64,000 bases of DNA from a virus (IMGVR_UViG_3300029915_000009:41057-105056), one strand, 5' to 3'; counted from the stretch's first letter, positions 1 through 7,459 are shown. Program-made: numbers and translations. Notes: generated from the letters alone by a model not told the origin.

Positions 1-242
1 TGTTGAACCTGGATATCGGTATTATAATTAATAAGTCCTAATAGATACGGTTTAAGAATTGCAGATTCTTCTTCTGTAATACTGCTTTCCCCACTGCTTT
101 CGGAAAGAATAATTTGCGCATCGGGAATTTTATCTTTCACACTTTTTAATGTATTAATAGTTTGCTCTAATCGTTGTTCGGCAGAATAGACACCATGCTT
201 GGTATGCAATGCGCTACCGATTAAAAATAAAGTTTTGATCAT
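1..242 (-). CDS. Partial hypothetical protein (5' part, runs off window)
   Basis: Open reading frame on the minus strand starting with ATG at 242 and running past the window edge, so only the first 80 codons are visible. It begins MIKTLFLIGSALHTKHGVYS, followed by an acidic, helical-looking stretch. It starts just after the stop of the upstream minus-strand gene (244-1083), so the two are probably co-transcribed. The alternating hydrophobic start (KTLFLIGSA) looks like the first strand of a Rossmann-like fold, but no family is recognised. Confidence 0.6.
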   Translation of the reverse strand, partial: MIKTLFLIGSALHTKHGVYSAEQRLEQTINTLKSVKDKIPDAQIILSESSGESSITEEESAILKPYLLGLINYNTDIQVQ

Positions 243-243
243 A

Positions 244-1083
244 TTACTCCAAATTGAAAAGATATGGATTAGCCTGCGCCAATCGATTTCTATAAAAAAT
301 ATAATGTTCTAATAATTCATGGCGCCCACCGGAGATTGCCGCGGTTTTTATGTCGGACAACGAGCGCAGTTCATCTAAGATATGAGGCGGCAATTTTGTT
401 TTATTTAGTAATTCATCCCGTGTATAACGGTAATGTTCTACCTTTATATTATGATTTGTATTAATAAAGACACTAAACAGCCGTTCTACGACAAAGGTAA
501 AATAAGGGAGTGCGGCGTTAGGTCCATAATGAGCGGCGGTTTTAAACATCATATCGTAATCGGCTGAATCCGTTTTTACCATATCGATAAAAAACTTTAA
601 AAAATCAATATACTGTTTCCAAAATATTTTATTTCCAACAAAATAATTACAAAGCGCGAATGTCTCTGAATCCATCCAAAGTTTATTTAAATCTACAGAT
701 ATGTGCATCTTATTAAGATTTCGTTGAATCAAATCTTTTAGTCCGGGATGACAATTCTCGCCTTGAGTAATTACACTAGGAGATAGACTTTCATTAATCG
801 GAGTTGGATTAATAAAATAGACATCGGCTCGATTCGGATCTATTTCGATAAAATCGATAAATTGCTGGCCAGTAATATTAGTCTTTGCTTCAAACTTTGG
901 ACTAACAAATCCCCATAGATCTAATCCGTGCTGTAATGCATATGTCTGTCCTGGTTCAAAAGATTGGTATTCACATAATTCGGGATGCAAATTTTCTAAA
1001 TTATTATAGGGAACAAACGGCAATTTAACTTTTTCCAGTTGTTCCTTTAGATAACATATTTGATATACTTGTATTTTGCTCAT
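244..1083 (-). CDS. Uncharacterised 279-aa protein, possibly glycan-related
   Basis: Complete 279-codon gene on the minus strand. Visible blocks are YGLDLWGFVSPKF-like text near residue 55, DVYFINP near 90, QGENCHPG near 110 and a long hydrophobic C-terminal helix region with LPYFTFVVERLFSVF near 195. From memory, proteins with a similar arrangement (GFxSPKF, DVYxFxP, QGE-HPG, FxxERLFS) occur next to polysaccharide genes in some bacteria. No catalytic motif is certain, so the function is left open. It is followed within 2 bp by the partial gene at 1-242 and faces away from the late gene at 1117. Confidence 0.7.
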   Translation of the reverse strand: MSKIQVYQICYLKEQLEKVKLPFVPYNNLENLHPELCEYQSFEPGQTYALQHGLDLWGFVSPKFEAKTNITGQQFIDFIEIDPNRADVYFINPTPINESLSPSVITQGENCHPGLKDLIQRNLNKMHISVDLNKLWMDSETFALCNYFVGNKIFWKQYIDFLKFFIDMVKTDSADYDMMFKTAAHYGPNAALPYFTFVVERLFSVFINTNHNIKVEHYRYTRDELLNKTKLPPHILDELRSLSDIKTAAISGGRHELLEHYIFYRNRLAQANPYLFNLE

Positions 1084-1104
1084 GTAATATTATAGCACAT
1101 TGAA

Positions 1105-1111
1105 ATAAATA
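1105..1111 (+). promoter_or_regulatory. T4-type late promoter core, start codon 5 nt downstream
   Basis: ATAAATA matches seven of the eight positions of the T4 late core TATAAATA. It is followed by CTTAT and then the ATG at 1117. With the T4 start-site spacing, transcription would begin on or beside the A of the ATG. No Shine-Dalgarno sequence precedes the gene. Confidence 0.5.
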
Positions 1112-1116
1112 CTTAT

Positions 1117-1827
1117 ATGAAAATTGCAGAATTATTATTTGAGGGTGGTAATGCCTTTGTTGGCGACTTAGCTGTAATTCGTATTGCTAGAGCCCAAGTA
1201 AAACCTACGGTCGCTTTTCTAGAGGGTATTACCGGTCTCTCGCTTTTGAATAACATGCTCGGATCAACGGGTATTAAAGAAACGAGTGGAGATATCGATC
1301 TAGCAGTTGATAGGTCGGAAATAACTAAAGATGAATTATTAGTTACTATCAGACAATGGACAGATGCTCATAATATGACGGCCGTTATGCCTGCAAAAAA
1401 ATTAGGCAGTAGTGTAACGATGCGTTGCCCGATCTCTGGCAACCCGAAAAATGGTTTCGTTCAGGTAGATTTAATGTTTGTATCCGACATTGAATTTGCG
1501 AGATGGGCAATTCGTGCGAATCCTGATAGTAAATATAAAAATCTAGTAAAGAATAAGCTATTATATAATCTTGCAAAGTCGATGAATTTACGATATCAAG
1601 AGCAGGAAGGATTAACTACTCTTGACACAAAGAAACTTCTTAAAAATGGCAATAATCCAGATTTCATTGCGAAAAAATTATTGAATGCTAAAGCAACGAG
1701 AAAAGATATTGAGTCAGTTGAAAGTATAATGGCTGCATTGAAAAATGATCCTAAAAAAGAGGAAAAACTTCGATTTGCTTATCCTGCGGTATTGGCAGAA
1801 GTCGGAGTTGATTTGAGATCGATATGA
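1117..1827 (+). CDS. Polymerase-beta-fold nucleotidyltransferase-like protein, putative packaged effector
   Basis: 236 residues. The block LGSTGIKETSGDIDLAV (about residues 49-65) fits the polymerase-beta nucleotidyltransferase pattern G-S, spacer, D-x-D. A second acidic site QVDLMF at about residue 118 would supply the third metal-binding carboxylate. Such enzymes transfer NMP groups to a protein, RNA or small molecule; the substrate cannot be told. The N terminus MKIAELLFE carries the MxxxE[ILF] signature shared by many genes here, with an LFE tripeptide like a T4 prohead-protease site. The stop overlaps the start of the ART-like gene at 1824. The late promoter lies directly in front of the ATG. 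Confidence 0.7.
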   Translation: MKIAELLFEGGNAFVGDLAVIRIARAQVKPTVAFLEGITGLSLLNNMLGSTGIKETSGDIDLAVDRSEITKDELLVTIRQWTDAHNMTAVMPAKKLGSSVTMRCPISGNPKNGFVQVDLMFVSDIEFARWAIRANPDSKYKNLVKNKLLYNLAKSMNLRYQEQEGLTTLDTKKLLKNGNNPDFIAKKLLNAKATRKDIESVESIMAALKNDPKKEEKLRFAYPAVLAEVGVDLRSI

Positions 1828-2411
1828 AAATATGCGAAATTGAGAACTCAACTCCTCTGGAACGATTGGAGATGGCAGAAATGGTAGCAAATAATATTCA
1901 AGACAATTGTTCTACGGCTATCAAGTCATTTAATGTATGTCAGAATCTTTTGTTTTCCGGAATTTATAACCACACCGAATTTTCATTTACCAGCCACTCG
2001 CCGGAACATAGAACGCCCAGAGGTATGTCAAAAGAGCAACAACTCTATCTTGATTCATGCCTAAGAATAATGGGGTTTACTGCATTACGAAGTAATAGTA
2101 TGTTTTGCATTGCCGATTATATGCAAGCTAAAAATTTTGGAGAATTGTATATAATTTTTCCTTGTGATGGATTCTCGTTTACATGGAGTAAGAAACGAAA
2201 ATATATGTCCTGGATTAATACCCCGCATGGTCCTTTACTTGCTAGCAGAGCTGATGCGTCGGCAACAATTTCTATTTTTGGATTAAAGAATAAAAATTTT
2301 GTCAATGCGGTTAACTCGGGGAATGAAATATTAATACATGGTGACTATTATGCGTTGAAAGTATATACAGATGGCGCCGCACGGGTTTTGAAAAAATTAG
2401 GTATATTCTAG
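1824..2411 (+). CDS. ADP-ribosyltransferase-like paralogue, catalytic Arg missing
   Basis: 195 residues, overlapping the previous gene by ATGA. It belongs to the eight-member family in this window defined by ALRSNSIFC, an IFPxNGFxxTW block and a GNE-x-L-I-H-G-x-Y end. The family fits the R-S-E ART layout: Arg in LYRG, Ser in the SNS block, Glu near the end. Here the first motif reads LLFSGI instead of LYRGI, so the NAD-binding Arg is replaced by Ser, while RSNSMF (about residue 92) and NEILIHG (about 169) remain. It may be inactive or regulatory. The N terminus MKICEI has the shared packaging-like signature. Confidence 0.7.
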   Translation: MKICEIENSTPLERLEMAEMVANNIQDNCSTAIKSFNVCQNLLFSGIYNHTEFSFTSHSPEHRTPRGMSKEQQLYLDSCLRIMGFTALRSNSMFCIADYMQAKNFGELYIIFPCDGFSFTWSKKRKYMSWINTPHGPLLASRADASATISIFGLKNKNFVNAVNSGNEILIHGDYYALKVYTDGAARVLKKLGIF

Positions 2412-2418
2412 GTAAATA
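2412..2418 (+). promoter_or_regulatory. T4-type late promoter-like core in front of 2424 gene
   Basis: GTAAATA followed by CTAAT and the ATG at 2424, the same 5-nt spacing as at 1105, 22318, 42001, 47482 and 51923. The core starts on the base directly after the preceding stop codon. One core position (G for A) departs from ATAAATA. Confidence 0.4.
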
Positions 2419-2423
2419 CTAAT

Positions 2424-3926
2424 ATGCGATACTTTGAATTGTTTGAATCGAGTCGAGGAATTTTTGTAAGAACCCAGGAAGCCGCAGCGGGCAAAACTAT
2501 TACGGTTTCAAATAAGGAAGGAGAAGTTTTAACGGCAATCGGAAATTATCTTCTTCCCGAGACTGGATTGTTTTATGCAAATGATGATGTTTCCAGCCTT
2601 CCGGCTAAAGCAAGATTGCTGCCTTTAGGCGAGCAGAAAAAATTATTAAAGACCGGGCAGCAAAAAGTAATGGATGCATTGGAACAATATAAAATCACCG
2701 CAAAAATTTTACCCGCCAATTGGCATATTACGAATACTGCGGGAAGAGCGGCAATGATTACTCTCTGGACAAATAGCCGTAATCAAAAAGTTGCGTTTGT
2801 AAAACTATTTGTATCCAAGAGTCCGAGTGCAATCCCATTTTATTGGAGCAATAGCAATTTCGCTCGAGATACCGGGTTTGCATTATCAAATGATGCTCAA
2901 CAAAAATCTGAATTAAATCTTAAACCATTAACCGTTGTTGGGGTCGATGCGAGATTTACAATTGACGATCTATTGGAACAAATTGACGAAAATATTATAA
3001 CCCATACCGAACTTCCTTTAGAAGTAATTGAGCAGGTGCCCAAACTTCTTAAGAATATTCAAGTCGGGTTTTCAAGTCCTATTGCAAATGCAGCCCAGTA
3101 TATTAGTTCATATGAAGTTGATTTAGGTGAAACCGGGGCTCCGATTGCATTAATGACCGGTCATTTTATATCCGGCGCATACCAACAAGTTGAGGAACAA
3201 TTATTGAAGCCAATGGGATCAAGCTGGGCAAAGATTAAAACCTGCTCTTTTCCGATGGCAGGCAACGAACAGTTGGTAGATAGTTATTTAAACATTGACG
3301 CTGATACAAAATTAGGTATTAGTTCAAAAAATTCTAAAGGCGGCGCCGCTGCTAGCATTACAAGTTTATCCTCGGTAATTGAAAAAAATCCTGAAAGATT
3401 TAAAGATCTTGTTAAAAAGAAAAAATACAAATATCTATTTAATGTAATTAATCTTTTAAAGAATAAATCCGCAATTGATGGTCCACTTGAATTAGGTGTT
3501 ATGTATGGAATTATTGACGCCGCTGATTTGATTAAAATTAAGGCGGCCATTGATGATCCCAATCTTGTTAAAACCGACGTAACTAAAAAGCTGCAAAAAT
3601 TGTTGGCCAATAAAATTTATAACCCAGTTACCACAAGTCCTAATTATACTGTCGGGTTGCATCTTCTTACGGTAGTTGCTCATTTAGTAACTGCTCACCT
3701 TAATGAGCAAGAAGATTTAGTTACCGAATTTTTCAAAGCTATCTTAGCTAGGTCAAATATGATTCAGGTAATGACCAAAATAAGTAAGACCGGAACCGGG
3801 GCAGCATTCACAGATTTCAATGTTATCTGGCCACCAGTATTTCAGGGAAAGGTCCAATTTCAGTCCCAAAAAGCGTATTCAGCGAGTGCAAGGCCAAACG
3901 GACGAATATGTTTTAAAATTCACTAA
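2424..3926 (+). CDS. Large probable internal virion protein (500 aa)
   Basis: 500 residues starting MRYFELFESSRG, whose LFE tripeptide resembles the T4 prohead-protease recognition site. The protein has mixed alpha/beta composition and a block FYWSNSNFARDTGF near residue 140. The lysine-rich middle (KKKKYKYLFNVINLLKNKSA) precedes a hydrophobic C-terminal part. No enzyme family is recognised. Late promoter, tag and position after the nucleotidyltransferase and ART-like genes suggest a packaged protein. A strong terminator begins inside its stop codon. Confidence 0.65.
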   Translation: MRYFELFESSRGIFVRTQEAAAGKTITVSNKEGEVLTAIGNYLLPETGLFYANDDVSSLPAKARLLPLGEQKKLLKTGQQKVMDALEQYKITAKILPANWHITNTAGRAAMITLWTNSRNQKVAFVKLFVSKSPSAIPFYWSNSNFARDTGFALSNDAQQKSELNLKPLTVVGVDARFTIDDLLEQIDENIITHTELPLEVIEQVPKLLKNIQVGFSSPIANAAQYISSYEVDLGETGAPIALMTGHFISGAYQQVEEQLLKPMGSSWAKIKTCSFPMAGNEQLVDSYLNIDADTKLGISSKNSKGGAAASITSLSSVIEKNPERFKDLVKKKKYKYLFNVINLLKNKSAIDGPLELGVMYGIIDAADLIKIKAAIDDPNLVKTDVTKKLQKLLANKIYNPVTTSPNYTVGLHLLTVVAHLVTAHLNEQEDLVTEFFKAILARSNMIQVMTKISKTGTGAAFTDFNVIWPPVFQGKVQFQSQKAYSASARPNGRICFKIH

Positions 3927-3960
3927 CGAAAAGCCCACCTATCTAGGTGGGCTTTTCGTT
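3925..3960. terminator. Strong bidirectional Rho-independent terminator
   Basis: Near-perfect stem: left arm 3925-3939 (AACGAAAAGCCCACC) pairs with right arm 3946-3960 (GGTGGGCTTTTCGTT) around a 6-nt loop. A-rich and T-rich ends on both strands let it act for the plus-strand gene ending at 3926 and the minus-strand genes ending at 4046. Confidence 0.9.
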
Positions 3961-4045
3961 AACTGGTTGTTCAATATTATCAATTTTCTATTTTAATTTT
4001 CAAATCGTCAGGTCATATTTTCCTCATTCCAAAATTAAAACTTTT

Positions 4046-4477
4046 TTATCCAATAGGAAATAAATGTGGGATAATCGGCTGCTTCGGACGATTACGTTGC
4101 AAAAATAAATTATGAGTAGCAAACGGTGTAACAATTGAGGCATCCGTAGCTAACCACACTCTAGCGAGCCTACGATGCCCATGCCGATTTAGATATCGTG
4201 CGGCAAAATAATCAACGCCGACCATTCCGCCTTCAAATCCTATCAGTGCCGCAGTATGATTTGTAATCTTGCTGGGCAAAAAATCTTCACGGTCGTGATC
4301 GTTTCCCGTTAGCATGTATCGAGTAGAAAATGTATCTAGCCCTCGAGCAGTAATGTCAGCCCCAAGTAAAATCTTTTCAGATCGATCAAGATTTGGTGTG
4401 GGGACCGATGGCAGTTCTTGCGCTGCAAGTGACATAGCCGCTAGCGAAAGTGCCAGAATACCAATGTGTGCTCTCAT
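4046..4477 (-). CDS. Secreted small protein with host-like signal peptide
   Basis: 143 residues, starting at the ATG at 4477 just after the stop of the upstream gene and preceded by GAAGGGG as Shine-Dalgarno; a longer in-frame start at 4546 lacks support. MRAHIGILALSLAAMSLAA is a clean Sec signal peptide with cleavage expected before QELPSVPTPN. That proline-rich mature start, followed by LDRSEKILLGAD, resembles exported proteins I know from Acidobacteriota. A C-terminal segment RHGHRRLARVWLATDA is basic. Role unknown; it could modify the envelope of the infected cell or be a host gene carried along. Confidence 0.7.
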   Translation of the reverse strand: MRAHIGILALSLAAMSLAAQELPSVPTPNLDRSEKILLGADITARGLDTFSTRYMLTGNDHDREDFLPSKITNHTAALIGFEGGMVGVDYFAARYLNRHGHRRLARVWLATDASIVTPFATHNLFLQRNRPKQPIIPHLFPIG

Positions 4478-4478
4478 A

Positions 4479-4700
4479 TTACCCCTTCTTTTTCGGCGTC
4501 GAATCAAACTGGATTTCTGCGATTCGAATTTGCGGTTCGTTTGCACTATTAACGAACGCAGTGATTTTCAGCCACTTATTGTCCGTGAATACAATAACAT
4601 TTTCACAATCTCCCGATCGAACAATTTCCAGGTGCCTAACGTTCGAGGTAATAAATGTGGTGATTGAATGTGGTCCTTCTGCAATAATCGGATCTGTCAT
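4479..4700 (-). CDS. Small hypothetical protein (73 aa)
   Basis: Begins MTDPIIAEGPHSITTFITS after AAAGGAAC. The pattern is beta-rich with alternating hydrophobics and a basic end (STPKKKG). Its stop lies 1 nt before the start of the secreted protein at 4477, so the two are translationally coupled. No family recognised. Confidence 0.65.
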   Translation of the reverse strand: MTDPIIAEGPHSITTFITSNVRHLEIVRSGDCENVIVFTDNKWLKITAFVNSANEPQIRIAEIQFDSTPKKKG

Positions 4701-4715
4701 ATGTTCCTTTCTGAG

Positions 4716-5039
4716 TTAGCAAAGGTAATTCGCACCGTACAAATTAACTGCGGTTCCCCAGCCGAAATTGGCATCAAAAATATTTCCGCGCACATGCTTT
4801 GCCGCAGCGGCCCAGCTAGCGGCCCTGTAGATGTCGCCGGCTTGCTTGTCAATGAAGCAATAAACGCTTCTGCTGCCTTGGTCACTTTTAATGACCTTAA
4901 AAAACTTCCCGCCATTAGAAATTTCGATAATGGACGGCGTGAGATTCTTGAAGTTTTCGGCATAATATTTGTTCGTTTCGTCTTGAATCTTGGCAACAAA
5001 ACCAACCACCTGAGCAGCAACCTTTTCGTTAGCTTTCAT
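4716..5039 (-). CDS. Small phage protein with YGANYL C-terminal motif (107 aa)
   Basis: Start chosen at 5039 because AGTGAGGG lies directly upstream; an open frame extends further but into the promoter. The C-terminal part (RAASWAAAAKHVRGNIFDANFGWGTAVNLYGANYL, residues about 72-106) matches a widespread small phage/host protein pattern with RGxIFD and YGxxYL blocks, of unknown role. It is first in a minus-strand operon with its own sigma70-type promoter at 5059-5087. Confidence 0.7.
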   Translation of the reverse strand: MKANEKVAAQVVGFVAKIQDETNKYYAENFKNLTPSIIEISNGGKFFKVIKSDQGSRSVYCFIDKQAGDIYRAASWAAAAKHVRGNIFDANFGWGTAVNLYGANYLC

Positions 5040-5058
5040 CCATTCCCTCACTGAAATA

Positions 5059-5087
5059 AGTGTATCAAAAATCAGATCACTTGTCAA
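5059..5087 (-). promoter_or_regulatory. Sigma70-type promoter for 5039 gene
   Basis: On the minus strand: -35 TTGACA (5082-5087), 17-bp spacer, -10 TACACT (5059-5064). The transcribed leader TATTTCAGTGAGG is nearly identical to those of the 5394 and 5680 genes. Confidence 0.85.
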
Positions 5088-5094
5088 CCGAAAA

Positions 5095-5394
5095 TTACAA
5101 TTGATTTTTATATTTCTGCTTTCCCATCCACCATTCGTCGGAAACGGAGTCATACAACGGATGACGATAATCATCCTCATCCCATTCGCCGCCGCACAAA
5201 TATTCGCTTTCGGTATTGCCCGCACGATCCGGCCCCTCGCCGTTTTCGCTATAGCCGTACGAATCAAATCCTTCGTCGTCATCGTAGCATTCAGGATTAA
5301 TACCGTTACCGCGTCCTCCGCCATTTTTTGCCCACCAATTTTGATCCTTGGCATACCAACGGCTTACGGTCGGACTGTATTTTCCTACGCTCAT
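5095..5394 (-). CDS. Acidic Gly/Tyr/Trp-rich small protein (99 aa)
   Basis: Begins MSVGKYSPTVSRWYAKDQNWWAKNGG after GTGAGGAAAT. The middle is very acidic (YDDDEGFDSYGYSENGEG, then GGEWDEDDY), which suggests a disordered or DNA-mimic-like protein; this is inference from composition only. It has its own promoter at 5417-5445, and its stop lies beside the promoter of the next minus-strand gene. Confidence 0.65.
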   Translation of the reverse strand: MSVGKYSPTVSRWYAKDQNWWAKNGGGRGNGINPECYDDDEGFDSYGYSENGEGPDRAGNTESEYLCGGEWDEDDYRHPLYDSVSDEWWMGKQKYKNQL

Positions 5395-5416
5395 ATCTTA
5401 TTTCCTCACTGAAATA

Positions 5417-5445
5417 AGTATAGCAAAGTTCGGTACCGAATGCAA
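5417..5445 (-). promoter_or_regulatory. Sigma70-type promoter for 5394 gene
   Basis: Minus strand: -35 TTGCAT (5440-5445), 17-bp spacer, -10 TATACT (5417-5422). The leader is TTATTTCAGTGAGG, shared with neighbouring early genes. Confidence 0.75.
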
Positions 5446-5479
5446 GCGAAAAATGATCGGAAAACACAAAAAATGATCT

Positions 5480-5606
5480 GTTGAAAATAAAGGACTTATA
5501 TTGCCCCAAAATGCCACCAATTTTTTCGACAATATAATGCTACTCCAGAGGCTAATTGGGGCCCTGCTGGGGTAAAATCAGGAAATCGGTCCTTTAAAAT
5601 CAACAC
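5480..5606. repeat. Intergenic repeat between divergent early promoters
   Basis: The reverse complement of 5480-5513 closely matches 9755-9788: both share CTGGGG/TTTGGGG, AAGTCCTTT and TTTTCAAC at the same spacing. A looser copy in direct orientation lies at 5564-5606 (CTGGGGT, then GTCCTTT, then ATCAACA). A GC-rich block with GGGGCCC at 5556-5562 has a counterpart (GGGCCCC) near 9696. No gene is seen in 5513-5628. The position next to early promoters suggests a regulatory binding region. Confidence 0.55.
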
Positions 5607-5628
5607 TTTACCGATGTAAAAATTGCAG

Positions 5629-5657
5629 TTGACATCGTGATCGTCATTTGCTATAAT
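5629..5657 (+). promoter_or_regulatory. Consensus sigma70-type promoter
   Basis: TTGACA (5629-5634), 17-bp spacer, TATAAT (5652-5657): a perfect consensus promoter for the gene at 5680. The leader TATTTCAGTGAGGAG carries the Shine-Dalgarno sequence. Confidence 0.95.
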
Positions 5658-5679
5658 TATTTCAGTGAGGAGAACAACT

Positions 5680-5928
5680 ATGCCGGATCAATCAGTTGCC
5701 CCGAAAAAGTTCATCATTCAGATTCCCATGTATCGTGGGAAAGGGCGAAATAAGTCCTTTGTTTGCAACTGGTATGTGACTGGCTTCTCATGGCGCAATA
5801 TGTCCGACGCAGAACCCAACAAAATTCAGTATGGCGCGGATCGTTCTAGAGCTATTTCGATGGGGAAAATCACTGCGCAAGACCGGCTCTCGCAGTTTAG
5901 GCTTATCGGGGAAGTGGTTCCCGAATAA
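5680..5928 (+). CDS. Small early protein (82 aa)
   Basis: Start at 5680 is fixed by GTGAGGAG 8-13 nt upstream; an earlier in-frame ATG lies inside the leader. MPDQSVAPKKFIIQIPMYRGKGRNKSFVCNW is basic; the rest is mixed. Driven by the consensus promoter at 5629-5657, so expected to be strongly expressed early. Function unknown. Confidence 0.7.
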   Translation: MPDQSVAPKKFIIQIPMYRGKGRNKSFVCNWYVTGFSWRNMSDAEPNKIQYGADRSRAISMGKITAQDRLSQFRLIGEVVPE

Positions 5929-5935
5929 ATTTTGG

Positions 5936-5964
5936 TTGACAATGTATTCGAATTTTGCTATAAT
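5936..5964 (+). promoter_or_regulatory. Consensus sigma70-type promoter
   Basis: TTGACA (5936-5941), 17-bp spacer, TATAAT (5959-5964), upstream of the small membrane protein at 5992. Confidence 0.95.
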
Positions 5965-5991
5965 TGGTTTAGTGAATGAGAAAGAGGTTTC

Positions 5992-6135
5992 ATGAGAAAT
6001 CGATTGCTCTGGTGTTCGCAGGTGTTGGTGCTTACCTCAGCGTGCGCACTATTAACACACTTTCCCATTACCGCGATGTGTTGCGTAATTACATCTGCCG
6101 TAATTGGATTTTTTTCTGTAATTTTTGGTAGGTAA
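5992..6135 (+). CDS. Small hydrophobic membrane protein (47 aa)
   Basis: 47 codons from ATG at 5992 after AAAGAGG. The sequence is MRNRLLWCSQVLVLTSACAL, then a second hydrophobic stretch ending FFSVIFGR. Two membrane segments or one long hairpin are likely, with a positively charged N terminus. It has its own consensus promoter. Small early membrane proteins are common in phages; function unknown. Confidence 0.6.
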   Translation: MRNRLLWCSQVLVLTSACALLTHFPITAMCCVITSAVIGFFSVIFGR

Positions 6136-6138
6136 CGG

Positions 6139-6167
6139 TTGACAAGTAAATCCAAGTTTGCTATACT
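6139..6167 (+). promoter_or_regulatory. Sigma70-type promoter for 6278 gene
   Basis: TTGACA (6139-6144), 17-bp spacer, TATACT (6162-6167). It drives the Lys/Ala-rich protein through a leader of about 105 nt. Confidence 0.9.
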
Positions 6168-6190
6168 GATTATGTTGATGAGATAAACGT

Positions 6191-6218
6191 AACGGAAATG
6201 ACGACTGATCATTCCGTT
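6191..6218 (+). promoter_or_regulatory. Stem-loop in the leader of the Lys/Ala-rich gene
   Basis: AACGGAAATGA (6191-6201) pairs with TCATTCCGTT (6209-6218), one A bulged, loop of 7 nt. It lies in an unusually long leader for this phage (most early leaders are under 30 nt), so it could stabilise the mRNA or regulate translation. Confidence 0.5.
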
Positions 6219-6277
6219 ATAAAAGTTAACCCGGTGACTGCAAAGCAGCGCCCCAACCGAAAAGGACAAATTCAATT

Positions 6278-6922
6278 ATGAGTAATGTAGACACAAAGCT
6301 GTTCACTGTTGCCGGTACTTCACTTTCTAACGGTTCCTACAAGGCGCGTTTCGCGCAGGACGTTGCTGGACGTGTTAAGATGCTGGAGCGTTATGGCGAC
6401 ACCGATGTTGTACTGGTCGAGCTGCCCAATCCTATGACCAAGACTGATGCCATTGCATTCCTGCAGGAAGCGAAGCCCGTGGGCGTTAATCTCGAAGCAC
6501 TTGCCTCCAAGGAAACTTCATTGGTTGTGCGTAGCACTCCTCGCGCTACCAAGGCAACGAAGACCGATGAAGAGAAGGCTGCTGCGAAGCTCGCCAAGGA
6601 AACGGCAAAGGCCGCGAAGGTATTTGAGCGTGCCGCGGCAAAGGCAGCGAAGGAGCTCGCCCGTGCTAATGCAAAGATTGTGAAGGATGCCGAGAAGGCA
6701 ACGAAGGCGGCCGCAAAGGCTGCTGCGAAGCCGGTTGCTCCCGTACTTCCGACGCCGGTCAAGCCGGTAGGTCCTGAGCCCATTGAGAAGCGTCCGGTTG
6801 CCGCCGACTCGCTGGTTACTACCATTGTCAATTCCGCTCGCAAGGGTCATTCGATCCGCGCCAAGGCGCAATCTGCACTAACCTCCACTCCCCAGGTTGC
6901 AACCGTCAACGACGTAGCCTAA
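6278..6922 (+). CDS. Histone H1-like Lys/Ala-rich protein (214 aa)
   Basis: A folded N-terminal part (about residues 1-80, including DVVLVELPNPMTKTDAIAFL) is followed by a long Lys/Ala-rich helix-forming region (about 90-160) with repeats such as AAKAAKELAR and a Pro-rich linker. Composition resembles bacterial histone H1-like DNA-binding proteins, so binding to DNA or RNA is inferred. Codons are GC-richer than in neighbouring genes, consistent with high expression or a different origin. Strong promoter upstream, strong terminator downstream. Confidence 0.7.
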   Translation: MSNVDTKLFTVAGTSLSNGSYKARFAQDVAGRVKMLERYGDTDVVLVELPNPMTKTDAIAFLQEAKPVGVNLEALASKETSLVVRSTPRATKATKTDEEKAAAKLAKETAKAAKVFERAAAKAAKELARANAKIVKDAEKATKAAAKAAAKPVAPVLPTPVKPVGPEPIEKRPVAADSLVTTIVNSARKGHSIRAKAQSALTSTPQVATVNDVA

Positions 6923-6937
6923 TTCGAAAATCAATTA

Positions 6938-6975
6938 AAATAACGGGCTGACAGATTCAGCCCGTTATTTTTATG
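6938..6975 (+). terminator. Rho-independent terminator
   Basis: Stem AAATAACGGGCTGA (6938-6951) with TCAGCCCGTTATTT (6957-6970), 5-nt loop, followed by further T residues. Confidence 0.9.
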
Positions 6976-6995
6976 GTAATTCAAGGAAAAATCAT

Positions 6996-7211
6996 ATGAA
7001 GCTATTTTGGGGATTGATTGAAACCGCATCGCCGCATCGTCATACGTTTGATAAAGATAAATGGAAACTTGTTTCGGAATTTAAATCTGTAAGAATATAT
7101 CGCGATTCACTGTATAACGAACGGTCAGATGGGCATGTATTGCTCTACACGAATACCTGTCTTACCTGTGGGGATTTTCTAGAAAAGCAATTAGTTCAAA
7201 TACCGGAATAG
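6996..7211 (+). CDS. Small hypothetical protein (71 aa)
   Basis: Begins MKLFWGLIETASPHRHTFDK after CAAGGAAA. A single CLTCGD pair of cysteines near residue 56 could hold half a zinc site. The gene lies 12 bp before another cysteine-rich small gene. Function unknown. Confidence 0.55.
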   Translation: MKLFWGLIETASPHRHTFDKDKWKLVSEFKSVRIYRDSLYNERSDGHVLLYTNTCLTCGDFLEKQLVQIPE

Positions 7212-7223
7212 AAGGCCATTTAA

Positions 7224-7448
7224 ATGGATAGACGATTTGTTATGCAATGCGGCGCCTGTGGCGCACATCTTTATCGGAACTGTTGCAGTGGGTATGATCC
7301 GTACGACCGTTGTCCGGCTTGCAGCAAATTTTTGAATACCGGAAGTCGTTCGTTATCTCTTGTGCGTACTGAGCAATACGTATCTACATCGGTATGGTAT
7401 AATCCAGGCACATGGTTTTCTGGTAAATGGGTACCAATTGTGAACTAA
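7224..7448 (+). CDS. Small zinc-ribbon protein (74 aa)
   Basis: Contains CGACG near residue 10 and RCPACSKF near 30, a classic two-knuckle zinc ribbon with about 20 residues between the pairs. The rest is basic and aromatic. It ends just before the ThyX gene. The role is unknown; such ribbons usually bind nucleic acid or protein. Confidence 0.6.
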   Translation: MDRRFVMQCGACGAHLYRNCCSGYDPYDRCPACSKFLNTGSRSLSLVRTEQYVSTSVWYNPGTWFSGKWVPIVN

Positions 7449-7459
7449 GGACATTATAT

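Noticed and set aside
4314-5412. Plus-strand ORFs opposite the minus-strand early genes
   Set aside because: They lack ribosome sites and are complements of better supported minus-strand genes with promoters.
6391-6871. Long minus-strand ORFs opposite the Lys/Ala-rich gene
   Set aside because: Alanine-rich complement of a GC-rich repetitive gene; no promoter or ribosome site.
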